Assembly: GCF_002210095.1 (NCBI RefSeq)
Contig: NZ_AQQR01000034.1
Coordinates: 1-32,333 of the forward strand
Direction: 5' to 3'
Source: Marinibacterium profundimaris
Lineage (GTDB): Bacteria > Pseudomonadota > Alphaproteobacteria > Rhodobacterales > Rhodobacteraceae
Length of the DNA: 32,333 nucleotides
Shown here: positions 15,945 through 22,856 of the stretch, piece by piece
Layout: the number at the start of each line of letters is the position of its first letter
Position numbering within the stretch: position 1 is the first letter of the stretch
The notes under the pieces: model-generated
What the model saw: only the letters and a program-made list of their open reading frames with translations
The model's database searches: none
What the model was told of the DNA's origin: nothing
Made by a program: the position numbers and the translations under genes

Positions 15945-16039
15945 AAGCTGCTTTGGCTGCGACGGCCAGAAAGCTGCTCAGCGTGCTCAACAGCATGGTC
16001 GTGAACGGCACCTACTTCCGGGAAGTTCAGCCAACCTGA
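15872..16039 (+). mobile_element. IS110-family transposase remnant (C-terminal 55 codons)
   Basis: In the frame starting at 15872 the sequence reads RHASRHSATFRAFWQKL, then QEAGKPVKAALAATARKLL and SVLNSMVVNGTYFREVQPT, ending in TGA at 16037-16039. This is the conserved C-terminal helical end of IS110/IS116/IS902 transposases, where an ...AFYxxLxAxGKPxKxALxAxxRKLLxxLNAM... pattern is usual. The rest of the transposase is absent. The fragment is joined directly to the broken abiEii gene, and about 140 bases of unassigned sequence (16040-16180), perhaps the old IS end, separate it from the next operon. Confidence 0.75.
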
Positions 16040-16180
16040 GTACAGTTGCCGGAAAGCCCGGAACGCTTCATAGCCCCTCTCACCGATACCTGCAACAGCG
16101 GTGTGGACTTGCAATTTGACAAAACGTCCCTCGTGTGGCTAAGTGTCCTTGGTCCGGGGACAGAGGACATTTCGTATAAG

Positions 16181-16753
16181 ATGATGAAAAGTCAAGATAT
16201 TGTCATTTTGCTCAAGCTTGTGAGCCTGCAAAATCAGGAAGATTCCGATCTTCTAGATAGCCCCGACTGGTCCTCGGGTCGCGAAGAGCCTTACTCGGTC
16301 CGTGGTCTGGGCAATTCTCTTGGCATCAGCAAGACAGAAGTCAGCGCTTCGCTCAACCGTAGCCTAGAGTCCGGCCTGGCCATAAGGGATCGTAGCTATC
16401 GGCGGGTGAAGCCAAATCGTCGTGACCTGTGCGAGTTTATCGCCAATGGTCTGAAGTTTGTCTTTCCGGCGAAACCCGGCGCGCCAGAGCGAGGCGTTCC
16501 AACTGGGTTCTCTGCGCCGATGCTCGAAGGTCAGCTCATTAGTGTCGGCCAAGACATCTATGTATGGGCTTATGCGGAGGGTCGAGTGCGCGGACTTTCG
16601 ATTGAACCGCTGTTCAAATCTGTCCCCGAGGCCGTCCAGAAAGACCAGCGCCTGTACGAATATCTCGCACTGGTCGACGCCATCAGGCTTGGCAAGCAGC
16701 GTGAATCCAATCTTGCCGTCGAGCGGCTCAAGCAAAGGCTCCTGAACAAATGA
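16181..16753 (+). CDS. Winged-helix-like regulator paired with a nucleotidyltransferase
   Basis: A 190-residue protein from ATG 16181 (a second ATG follows at once). The frame is open further upstream but there it crosses IS110-flanking sequence. The N-terminal third looks like a MarR-type winged helix: helix KSQDIVILLKLVSLQ, then the helix-turn-helix YSVRGLGNSLGISKTEVSASLNRSLESGLAI. The rest has a conserved-looking FIANGLKFVFPAKPGAPERGVPTG segment (only its core is quoted), followed by helical sequence. Its stop overlaps the start of the nucleotidyltransferase by 4 bases (ATGA). By position and fold it is probably the repressor/antitoxin of that gene, an arrangement common in toxin-antitoxin operons, but this is inference. 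No gene name is justified. Confidence 0.75.
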   Translation: MMKSQDIVILLKLVSLQNQEDSDLLDSPDWSSGREEPYSVRGLGNSLGISKTEVSASLNRSLESGLAIRDRSYRRVKPNRRDLCEFIANGLKFVFPAKPGAPERGVPTGFSAPMLEGQLISVGQDIYVWAYAEGRVRGLSIEPLFKSVPEAVQKDQRLYEYLALVDAIRLGKQRESNLAVERLKQRLLNK

Positions 16754-17454
16754 CAGTCCAGGGGCAGCTTCTCTATATGCTCGAAACCGTGGCCGAGGCC
16801 ATCGGGGACGATCTGCGCGATCGCCTTGTGTTTGTCGGCGGATGTACGACGGCACTCTTCATCACCGATCCGATCACGCTGGAAGACGTGAGACTGACAA
16901 ATGATGTCGATCTCATCGTCGACCTGGCCGGTTACGGCGAGTGGATAGAGCTGGAGGAACAACTGTTCGGGAAGGGCTTCACGATTTCCCCGCAGGACGA
17001 GGTCATCTGTCGCATGAGACTTGGCGAACTCATCGTCGATTTCATGCCAGACGACGAACGCATCCTCGGTTTCTCGAACCGCTGGTATGCGCAGGGCATC
17101 GAAACAGCAGTGTCACATCCGTTGACGGGCGAGCTGGAGATCAAGCATCTGACTGCGCCGCTCTTTATCGCGACGAAGCTCGAAGCCTACCGCGGGCGTG
17201 GTGGCGACGACCCGTTGGGGAGCCATGATCTCGAAGATGTCGTAATCGTCGTGGACGGGCGGGAGGAACTTCTTGCTGAAGTTCAAGGCGCAGACGAAGA
17301 CGTGCGCAACTTTATCGCTTCAGAACTCCGGGCATTCAAAGAACACGCGGACTTCGACAACTTCCTGGAAGGGAATATCAGAGGCCCGGCTGGACGCGTC
17401 GACATTGTCCGCGACCGTATCGACGCGCTCGCGAATTGCGATGGCGGTGGCTGA
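16750..17454 (+). CDS. Nucleotidyltransferase-fold protein, AbiEii/AbiGii toxin-like
   Basis: A 234-residue protein with the pol-beta-like nucleotidyltransferase signature: FVGGCTTALF (Gly30-Gly31, but Cys where the classic motif has Ser or Thr), the metal-binding pair in TNDVDLIVD (Asp52 and Asp54) and a third Asp in ELIVDFMPDD (Asp97). Further on, LTAPLFIATKLEAYRGRG and SHDLEDVVIVVDGREEL match the region conserved in AbiEii/AbiGii-like toxins. Such toxins transfer nucleotides, in some members to the acceptor stem of tRNAs, and stop translation. All catalytic acids are present, so it should be active. It overlaps the winged-helix gene by 4 bases and the phosphatase gene by up to 14. It is a different lineage from the broken abiEii upstream. 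Confidence 0.82.
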   Translation: MTVQGQLLYMLETVAEAIGDDLRDRLVFVGGCTTALFITDPITLEDVRLTNDVDLIVDLAGYGEWIELEEQLFGKGFTISPQDEVICRMRLGELIVDFMPDDERILGFSNRWYAQGIETAVSHPLTGELEIKHLTAPLFIATKLEAYRGRGGDDPLGSHDLEDVVIVVDGREELLAEVQGADEDVRNFIASELRAFKEHADFDNFLEGNIRGPAGRVDIVRDRIDALANCDGGG

Positions 17455-18184
17455 GATGGGAGTAGAGATCAGGTGGCGCAGCGAACAAGGACATCGCACC
17501 GATGACAATCGCGATTGTTGCGGGGTTGGACTTCGTGACGATGCTGTTCTTGCTGTTGTGCTCGACGGCTCCTCGAACGGGAAAGCCAGTGGCGCTTTCG
17601 CTCGCTACGTGGCGCGCAATCTGATTGACTGGTTCGTCGTTGCGGAAGTCGTGACACCGAAGACCATCATCGACCGTTTGCGCGTGATCCACGCGGAACT
17701 TTCACGCACATATCGGCGAGACTCGGCGAGTGTCGTGATTGCACTTATCGAAAGGCAGGGTGCGACCTGCATTCTCCACGCCGGTGATTGTCTTGCAGGA
17801 TTGGTTCAAGAGACGTCTGATATCGAGTGGTCGATACAGCCGCACACCCTGGCAAACGCCATATCGCCGGTAGCGATTGATGAGCTCGCACGGTCACCGT
17901 CGCGTAACCTCCTTACGCGGAGCTTTCGCACAAAACGATTCATGGTTCCCCAAGAGACCGTCCAAACATTCGGGGCGGGTCAGCGCCTGGTTCTCACGAC
18001 TGATGGGTTCTGGGCCTCACTCGATCCCGAACAGAAGACCGCGTTTCTTCGGGGCGGTGCGTTCCAGCCTTCCGAAGACCGGGATGACTGCAGCGTCCTC
18101 ACGTTAACTGTCGTCGAAGATCAGCCGGACGAGGTAATCGAAGCGGCCGGTGACAACTTTTACGTCGTAGATGCAAAACACTAG
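17441..18184 (+). CDS. PP2C-like (PPM family) protein phosphatase
   Basis: A 247-residue soluble protein with the PPM/PP2C core: RTDDNRD (residues 19-25, matching the R-x-x-N-E-D type opening motif), VVLDGSSNG (Asp42), the HAGDC strand (Asp116), TDGFW (Asp188) and EDRDDCSV (Asp215 or 216). These Asp residues bind the two catalytic metal ions that hydrolyse phospho-Ser/Thr. No transmembrane or sensor domain is attached. The start is either ATG 17441, overlapping the nucleotidyltransferase gene by 14 bases, or ATG 17456 one base after its stop. No protein kinase gene is in the window, so the substrate is unknown; it might act on the neighbouring nucleotidyltransferase or regulator, or remove other phosphate-linked modifications. 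PP2C enzymes are also part of Ter and other defence modules. Confidence 0.82.
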   Translation: MAVAEMGVEIRWRSEQGHRTDDNRDCCGVGLRDDAVLAVVLDGSSNGKASGAFARYVARNLIDWFVVAEVVTPKTIIDRLRVIHAELSRTYRRDSASVVIALIERQGATCILHAGDCLAGLVQETSDIEWSIQPHTLANAISPVAIDELARSPSRNLLTRSFRTKRFMVPQETVQTFGAGQRLVLTTDGFWASLDPEQKTAFLRGGAFQPSEDRDDCSVLTLTVVEDQPDEVIEAAGDNFYVVDAKH

Positions 18185-18552
18185 ACCGAGAGTGGCTCGC
18201 ACGATTTCGTTTTTGGAATAAATTAGATACATTCGGCATCCGTCCGCTCCCCACCCGATCACAATGCGCGGTGCCGGATCATCGCTGCGCCGTGCACCGG
18301 TGACCGCATTCTCAGGAATGCTGCCGTTGCTGCGCTGCGCCGCCGAAAGTCGGCTCTCCGCCCACAACGATGAGGAGGGAATGCCTTGTCGCTAATAAAT
18401 GCACGAGGCTTCGTTCAGAAATCGTGAAACGATTATCACATTGCAATCACGCGACTCTCTTGGCGCGCAGATGAATCGTTGCACAGCAAATGAAACGATA
18501 AGCAGGACGACCGAGATTGCGTCAGGCATCGGCAACGGAGACCGATAACGCG
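18185..18552. other. Intergenic stretch between convergent gene ends, with AATCGT repeats
   Basis: The 368 bases lie between the 3' ends of the PP2C gene and the scpB-like gene. No open frame with recognisable content was seen. The part 18419-18500 contains AATCGT-GAA-ACGATT (18420-18434, a perfect 6-bp dyad) and two more copies of the half-site nearby (AATCGT at about 18475, ACGATA at about 18495). A GC-rich segment at 18265-18310 can fold imperfectly. It may hold terminators or mark the junction between the accessory island and the plasmid backbone. Confidence 0.45.
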
Positions 18553-19227
18553 TTACCCGAAATCGACTTGTGGTGCTTCCGCCACAACCCCAGCATCCTC
18601 CAACTGTTCCCGATCGGGAAGATCGCGAAGGCTCTCCAACCCGAAGGCAACAAGGAACTGCTCCGTGGTGACGAAGGTATAAGGCGCCCCGCGCCGAGGC
18701 GATCGTGGCCCAGTCCCGATCAAGTCGCGCGCATGCAGCCGCCCGATCAGATCGCGGCTGATCTCTTTCCCGAAGATGTCCTTGAGCCCGTCTCGAGTGA
18801 TCGGTTGGTGGTAGGCGATGGCGGCCAGCACTGCGACGTCGAACTCGCTCAGGTCCAGCAGCTGATCGCCCACATCCGCCGCTGCGCGGATCGCGGAGGC
18901 ATAGACGGCCCGCGTCCGGAACATCCAGCCACCCGCGACTTGCGCAATTTCAAAAGCCCGCCCCTCCAGATCGACTGCGAGACCGGTGATAAGCAGATCA
19001 ACCGACGCCTCCTGCCCCACCACGCGGGCCAGATCCTCACGCGGTACGGGCGAGGCGCTAGCAAACAGAACCGCCTCGATCCGGTGCATCCATTCCCGCC
19101 AACGCAGCTCCGGCGGCAGGTCGGTCAACTCGCGATCAAGCTCCGGTTCAGAACGATCCTTCGCCATTTTCGGTGGTCGCATGTCCGAACTTTGAGCCCG
19201 GTTCCCACTTTTGCTGGACATACTCAT
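18553..19227 (-). CDS. ScpB-like (SMC-Scp complex subunit) protein
   Basis: A 224-residue protein from ATG 19227 (an ATG at 19221 also fits). The core, from WREWMHRIEAVLFASASPVPREDLARVVG onward (only partly quoted), is the double winged-helix fold of ScpB: LFEIAQVAGGWMFRTRAVYA-like and FDVAVLAAIAYHQPITRDGLKDIFG follow, and then a second winged helix with GRLHARDLIGTGPRSPRRGAPYTFVTTEQFLVAFGL. ScpB dimers bind the kleisin ScpA and so regulate SMC condensin. No scpA or smc gene is in the window, so this would be a plasmid-borne version that either joins the host complex or works with DUF1403 and the plasmid partition genes. It starts 2 bases after the DUF1403 stop, so the two form an operon. Confidence 0.85.
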   Translation of the reverse strand: MSMSSKSGNRAQSSDMRPPKMAKDRSEPELDRELTDLPPELRWREWMHRIEAVLFASASPVPREDLARVVGQEASVDLLITGLAVDLEGRAFEIAQVAGGWMFRTRAVYASAIRAAADVGDQLLDLSEFDVAVLAAIAYHQPITRDGLKDIFGKEISRDLIGRLHARDLIGTGPRSPRRGAPYTFVTTEQFLVAFGLESLRDLPDREQLEDAGVVAEAPQVDFG

Positions 19228-19229
19228 CC

Positions 19230-20114
19230 CTACACCCCGTAGAGCCGGAAAGTATCGCGCCCGGTCAGCTCGCACACTGCGCCGAGGTCGACCAGCCGGT
19301 CGCAAAGCCGCCGCGCGGCGCGATCCGGCAGGGGCAAGGCCGAGGGAGCAACAGCATCCCGGGTCAGGAACATCGCGACGGCGGCCGCCGCGCCCTTGGC
19401 ACGCAGCTTCGGCGCGACCACCTTGAGATGCTCCGCTCGACGCGCGAGGTCTGCCGAATGACGCACGGCGCCTGTTGCCGATGAGATCAGCGCGCGATGG
19501 CAGGCGAAGGTCAGGTCCTCGCCCCGCTTGCGCAGGTCGGCGCGTTTCAGACCAGATGCCAGCAACGGCACGATGTAATCCCAACCGAGCGCCTGCGCGA
19601 GCGCCGCATCGGCCAGGATGAGCACCGGAACATCCGCACGCGGCGCCTTCGTCAGAACCGCTTCCAGTACCATCGCGGCACGGGTCACAGGTGCCCCTTT
19701 CCCCGCATCAAGCCACGTGACGATATTGTCCGTCTCAAGGGTCGGCAAGGCGCGCCCCAGCGCCTCGACCGACACCGGCCGCTCCACTGCGCGACGCCAT
19801 TTCTGATATGTCTCGCCTGCAGGTCCGGGCAGGTCGCCGGGGCGCAAAAGATGTACGGCGTCGCGCAGCTCCCCTGCCCTCTCTGGTCGGCCAGAGAACG
19901 CGACAGAAGCCTCCGCAGCGCGCAGCGCCAGCCGGTCCCGTAACAAGGCTTGGGGCACCTCTTCACGCCCCAACACAAGATGCAGATGGTTCAGCGCGGC
20001 GCCCGACAAAAACGCCACATCTTCAAGGGTTTCAGCCCGCGGGGCGGTGACCCAGGTAGGCATCCGAGGTAGCGTGTCGAGGTCGCAGTTAGGATCCGGT
20101 CGGGCAAATGTCAT
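19230..20114 (-). CDS. DUF1403 family protein
   Basis: A 294-residue, Ala- and Arg-rich soluble protein with no signal peptide or membrane helix. The pattern LDTLPRMPTWVTAPRAETLEDVAFLSGAAL at the start and the later LTKAPRADVPVLILADAALAQALGWDYIVPLLA stretch (both partly quoted) match the DUF1403 family of Rhizobiales and Rhodobacterales plasmids. Its function is unknown. It starts at ATG 20114 and ends 2 bases before the scpB-like gene; this pairing suggests a shared job, perhaps in DNA segregation or organisation. Confidence 0.82.
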   Translation of the reverse strand: MTFARPDPNCDLDTLPRMPTWVTAPRAETLEDVAFLSGAALNHLHLVLGREEVPQALLRDRLALRAAEASVAFSGRPERAGELRDAVHLLRPGDLPGPAGETYQKWRRAVERPVSVEALGRALPTLETDNIVTWLDAGKGAPVTRAAMVLEAVLTKAPRADVPVLILADAALAQALGWDYIVPLLASGLKRADLRKRGEDLTFACHRALISSATGAVRHSADLARRAEHLKVVAPKLRAKGAAAAVAMFLTRDAVAPSALPLPDRAARRLCDRLVDLGAVCELTGRDTFRLYGV

Positions 20115-20191
20115 GAACAGAGCCTACACTCGAACGGCGCTTTTTACCAGATAATAGCATCTAAACCGCCTCGCTTTGAAGTTCGTAGTTA

Positions 20192-20218
20192 TGTCCAATA
20201 AGTTTGCCTTATCGGACA
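20192..20218. promoter_or_regulatory. 27-bp inverted repeat before the recombinase: candidate att/resolution site or operator
   Basis: Two 11-bp arms, TGTCCAATAAG (20192-20202) and CTTATCGGACA (20208-20218), match at 10 of 11 positions around a 5-bp centre TTTGC. It ends 10 bases before the chosen ATG of the tyrosine recombinase. Inverted arms around a short core are the layout of core sites for tyrosine recombinases, and equally of a repressor operator. The 5-bp centre is shorter than the 6-8 bp usual for such recombinases, so part of the arms may serve as the crossover region. Confidence 0.5.
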
Positions 20219-20227
20219 CCAAAGAAT

Positions 20228-21337
20228 ATGCTCAGCGACATGTCAGAAAACAACGAGAAATCGATCTCAAAGCCGCCAAATGGGCCTTCGGTCAGCGAGA
20301 ACAACGAGAGAGATCATCCCAGCAGCGAGGCTTTGAGCCTTCCTTCCTTTGTGGCTGGTTCAGGCACGCTCGATCGGCTGGTGGATACCGCGCGCGACTA
20401 TGCGCGCGCCGCGGCCTCGGACAATACGCTGAAGGCCTATGCGAAAGACTGGGCGCATTTCGCGCGCTGGTGCCGGATGAAGGGCGCGGAGACTCTGCCC
20501 CCGTCGCCCGAAATGATCGGGCTCTACCTTGCGGACCTGGCGTCCGGAGCGGGCCCCTCCCCTGCCCTATCGGTCAGCACCATCGACCGCCGCCTGTCGG
20601 GCCTCGCCTGGAACTATGCGCAGCGCGGCTTTGCCCTCGATCGCAAGAACCGCCATATCGCCACCGTGCTGGCCGGGATCAAACGCAAACACGCCCGTCC
20701 GCCGGTGCAAAAGGAAGCGATCCTGGCCGATGACATCCTTGCGATGGTGGCCACCCTGCCTTTTGACCTGCGCGGCCTCAGGGATCGCGCGATCCTGCTG
20801 CTGGGCTACGCCGGCGGCCTTCGTCGCTCGGAAATCGTCAGCCTCGATGTCCACAAGGACGACACGCCGGACTCGGGCGGCTGGGTTGAAGTGTTCGACA
20901 AGGGCACCCTGCTCACCCTCAATGCCAAGACCGGCTGGCGCGAGGTCGAGATCGGCCGCGGCTCCAAGGATCAGACCTGCCCTGTCCATGCGCTCGAACA
21001 ATGGCTGCACTTCGCCAAGATCGACTTTGGCCCAATCTTTGTCGGCACCTCGCGGGACGGCAAGAAGGCGCTGGAGACACGCCTCAACGACAAACACGTC
21101 GCGCGCCTGATCAAGCGCACCGTGCTCGACGCCGGCATCCGGTCGGACCTGCCTGAGAAAGACCGCCTGGCGCTGTTCTCCGGCCATTCGTTGCGCGCCG
21201 GTCTCGCCAGCTCCGCCGAAGTCGACGAGCGCTACGTCCAGAAACACCTCGGCCACGCTTCCGCCGAGATGACCCGCCGCTATCAGCGCCGCCGGGACCG
21301 GTTCCGGGTGAACCTGACCAAAGCCGCCGGTCTCTGA
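20228..21337 (+). CDS. Tyrosine site-specific recombinase/integrase
   Basis: A 369-residue recombinase from ATG 20228 (ATG 20240 also possible). An N-terminal SAM-like DNA-binding domain (TARDYARAAASDNTLKAYAKDWAHFARWC region) is followed by the catalytic domain with the first Arg in GYAGGLRRSEIVSLD, a Lys in the beta-hairpin region, HSLRAG with the second Arg, HLGHAS with the conserved His, and the Tyr nucleophile in MTRRYQRRRDRF. All catalytic residues are present. Similar integrases lie beside repC on many alphaproteobacterial repABC plasmids, where they are thought to resolve dimers or mediate integration. It runs tail-to-tail with repC, with only 12 bases between the stops. No clear ribosome site precedes either ATG. 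Confidence 0.92.
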   Translation: MLSDMSENNEKSISKPPNGPSVSENNERDHPSSEALSLPSFVAGSGTLDRLVDTARDYARAAASDNTLKAYAKDWAHFARWCRMKGAETLPPSPEMIGLYLADLASGAGPSPALSVSTIDRRLSGLAWNYAQRGFALDRKNRHIATVLAGIKRKHARPPVQKEAILADDILAMVATLPFDLRGLRDRAILLLGYAGGLRRSEIVSLDVHKDDTPDSGGWVEVFDKGTLLTLNAKTGWREVEIGRGSKDQTCPVHALEQWLHFAKIDFGPIFVGTSRDGKKALETRLNDKHVARLIKRTVLDAGIRSDLPEKDRLALFSGHSLRAGLASSAEVDERYVQKHLGHASAEMTRRYQRRRDRFRVNLTKAAGL

Positions 21338-21349
21338 GCCCCTGCCCTA

Positions 21350-22630
21350 TCACGCCGCCTGCCCACTGAGCCTACCATAGAAGCTGCGCTCGAGATGCAG
21401 CTCCCCTGCCCCGGCCTTCTCGACCATGCCCCGCAGATAGCCGCCCGGCGAGGCAACCTCGCCCGCACTGTGCTTCTCGAAGACGAGGGCAAACGCGGCC
21501 GTGGCCACCTGGGTGCCCATTCGGTCCTGCGCCACGTTCCAGGCATGCTCAGAGATCCCGATCATCGGCCTGAGTTGACCGGCAACCCGGTGCAGATCGC
21601 CCCAATCTTTCAGGAATCCACCCAAATTCCGCGCCCAGGATGCGAATTCCGGACAGGCCTGCATGATTGTCGGCAGATCGAGCGCTGTCCGCTTCTTGCG
21701 TACCTCGGCAACCCAGTCTTCCAGCTCCCTATCAACCCGCTCTTCGGGTTGGGCATTAGGCACCACACCCGCCGCTTCCTCTTTTTCAGAGGAATTACTA
21801 GTTACAGGATTAAGTTGGTTTGTAATTAGTATATGAGGTTCAGAAATGACCTCCCTGGGGTTCATTTCTTGAGTCTTCTTCGTGACTTGGGCGTGTTTAT
21901 CATCGGTGTTTTCCACAGGTTTTGTCGCAACAGTCGCCTTAAGATAAGCCGCCTCGACCCGTTCTTGGAGTTCCTTGAACCATGCCAATAGCCGCTCCAA
22001 CTGCTCTGAAGCTTCATGACGGCGCGGAAGTCGTTCCAGAAGCTCCTCAAAAAGCCCCGTGAATTGCCTCCAGGGCCCACGCAGAGCGCTGCTGAGAGCT
22101 GCCTCGATCCGGGCTCGGATCATCCGGCGCGCCACAGTGATCTGGCGCTTCAGGCGTAGGCAGAGCTCGCGTTCAGCCTGCAACTCAGCATGAAGCTCCT
22201 CGAACTCCTCGACACGGGCTGAGAGCGGCGACAGATCGAAGCCATAGGCCTCGACGATGCGGCCATCGACGTCTCTGCGGCCCCACCGCTTGCCATTGGG
22301 GCTATCCTGGAAGGAGATCACGCCGATCTCAGCAAGGCGCCGCGCGTGGCGCTTGAGGGCAGACAGCGAAAAACCCGTTTGCTCCATCAGATAGGCGTTC
22401 GACGCCCAGACGATCGGACGCTGCCCCTCCTCCCAGTCCTGGGCCTGGGTAAAGGCCCCGAGCGTGTCGAGGAGCAACATGTCTCCGGCCTTCAAGCCGA
22501 TATGTGCCCCCACGCGCTTAAGTGCCACGAATGCCCGTGTTTTGGGTACTGCTACCCGTTCACCGGCTTGGGCAAGTTGCTCAGCAACCCCAAGACCCGG
22601 TGTCGGCTTGCGCCAACCTGTATGTTTCAT
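21350..22630 (-). CDS. repC: Replication initiator protein RepC
   Basis: A 426-residue plasmid replication initiator, the essential gene of repABC replicons. The N-terminal domain begins with GWRKPTPGL and contains LKAGDMLLLDTLGAFTQAQDW and the DNA-binding winged helix around ASNAYLMEQTGFSLSALKRHARRLAEIGVI, all typical of RepC. A variable Glu/Lys-rich middle (about residues 220-290) is encoded by AT-rich DNA that probably contains the origin. The C-terminal domain (LPTIMQACPEFASWARNLGGFLKDWGDLHRVA...EHAWNVAQDRMG) is also conserved. The GGAGG ribosome site at 22643-22647 is 12 bases before the ATG and is part of a hairpin, fitting attenuation control by the antisense RNA. The initiator acts in cis on its own origin. 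Confidence 0.95.
   Translation of the reverse strand: MKHTGWRKPTPGLGVAEQLAQAGERVAVPKTRAFVALKRVGAHIGLKAGDMLLLDTLGAFTQAQDWEEGQRPIVWASNAYLMEQTGFSLSALKRHARRLAEIGVISFQDSPNGKRWGRRDVDGRIVEAYGFDLSPLSARVEEFEELHAELQAERELCLRLKRQITVARRMIRARIEAALSSALRGPWRQFTGLFEELLERLPRRHEASEQLERLLAWFKELQERVEAAYLKATVATKPVENTDDKHAQVTKKTQEMNPREVISEPHILITNQLNPVTSNSSEKEEAAGVVPNAQPEERVDRELEDWVAEVRKKRTALDLPTIMQACPEFASWARNLGGFLKDWGDLHRVAGQLRPMIGISEHAWNVAQDRMGTQVATAAFALVFEKHSAGEVASPGGYLRGMVEKAGAGELHLERSFYGRLSGQAA
21790..21920. other. Probable replication origin (oriV) inside repC
   Basis: This AT-rich stretch in the middle of repC holds an inverted repeat TACTAGTTAC (21796-21805)/GTAATTAGTA (21822-21831) that matches at 9 of 10 positions, a second perfect one AGAAATGA (21842-21849)/TCATTTCT (21862-21869), and a consensus DnaA box TTTTCCACA (21909-21917). 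In repABC plasmids the origin is known to lie within repC in an AT-rich region. The rest of repC is strongly GC-rich, so the contrast is plain. Confidence 0.65.
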
Positions 22631-22642
22631 GCCTGTATCTCA

Positions 22643-22660
22643 CCTCCGTTTATGTGGAGG
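22643..22660 (-). promoter_or_regulatory. Hairpin that can hide the repC ribosome-binding site
   Basis: On the minus (mRNA) strand CCTCC (22660-22656) can pair with GGAGG (22647-22643), the ribosome site of repC, around an 8-base loop. When formed, this hairpin would block repC translation. This fits the known model in which binding of the antisense RNA to the leader favours the structure that shuts off repC. Confidence 0.6.
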
Positions 22661-22694
22661 CAAAAGAAAGCCGTTCGCTCAGGAGCGTTCGTCG

Positions 22695-22723
22695 TTGACA
22701 GTGAATCCTGCGAGACTTATCTT
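22695..22723 (+). promoter_or_regulatory. Promoter of the antisense RNA
   Basis: On the plus strand TTGACA (22695-22700) and TATCTT (22718-22723) are separated by exactly 17 bp, a near-consensus sigma-70 promoter. It points against repC inside the repB-repC gap, where repABC plasmids carry their countertranscribed RNA promoter. Transcription would start near 22730. Confidence 0.75.
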
Positions 22724-22729
22724 GAAGGT

Positions 22730-22785
22730 GACCAAACCATTAAGATCAGCTCTCAGGCCACACCGCTTGGGGGCTTTTCTTTTGC
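22730..22785 (+). ncRNA. Countertranscribed RNA (ctRNA, incompatibility/copy control)
   Basis: About 55 bases of antisense RNA are predicted from the promoter just upstream to a terminator made of GCCACACC-GCTT-GGGGGC (two bulged A residues) followed by the U-rich TTTTCTTTT. The RNA is complementary to the repC leader. In repABC plasmids an RNA of this size and place lowers repC expression and is the main trans-acting incompatibility factor. The ends are estimates. Confidence 0.72.
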
Positions 22786-22856
22786 CTTTATTTCGATTGT
22801 CGTTCCTTTTTGCTCCTTGCCTCGTCGTTCTGGAGGATATGTCGCTGACATTGTCG

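Larger units (their letters stand above)
22659..22786. repeat. Long-range inverted repeat bracketing the repB-repC leader
   Basis: GGCAAAAGAAAGCC (22659-22672) and GGCTTTTCTTTTGCC (22772-22786) are inverted copies differing by one extra base. They bracket about 100 bases containing the antisense RNA promoter. In the repC leader RNA they can pair over the full length, competing with the ribosome-site hairpin that shares bases 22659-22660; in the antisense direction the right arm forms the U-rich terminator tail. Confidence 0.6.

Noticed and set aside
16046-16180. Longer start of the winged-helix protein at 16046
   Set aside because: The extra 45 residues are encoded by sequence next to the IS110 remnant and look non-coding; ATG 16181 fits the domain start.
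20204-20227. Upstream TTG start of the integrase
   Set aside because: It lies inside the 27-bp inverted repeat and adds no conserved residues; ATG 20228 is preferred.
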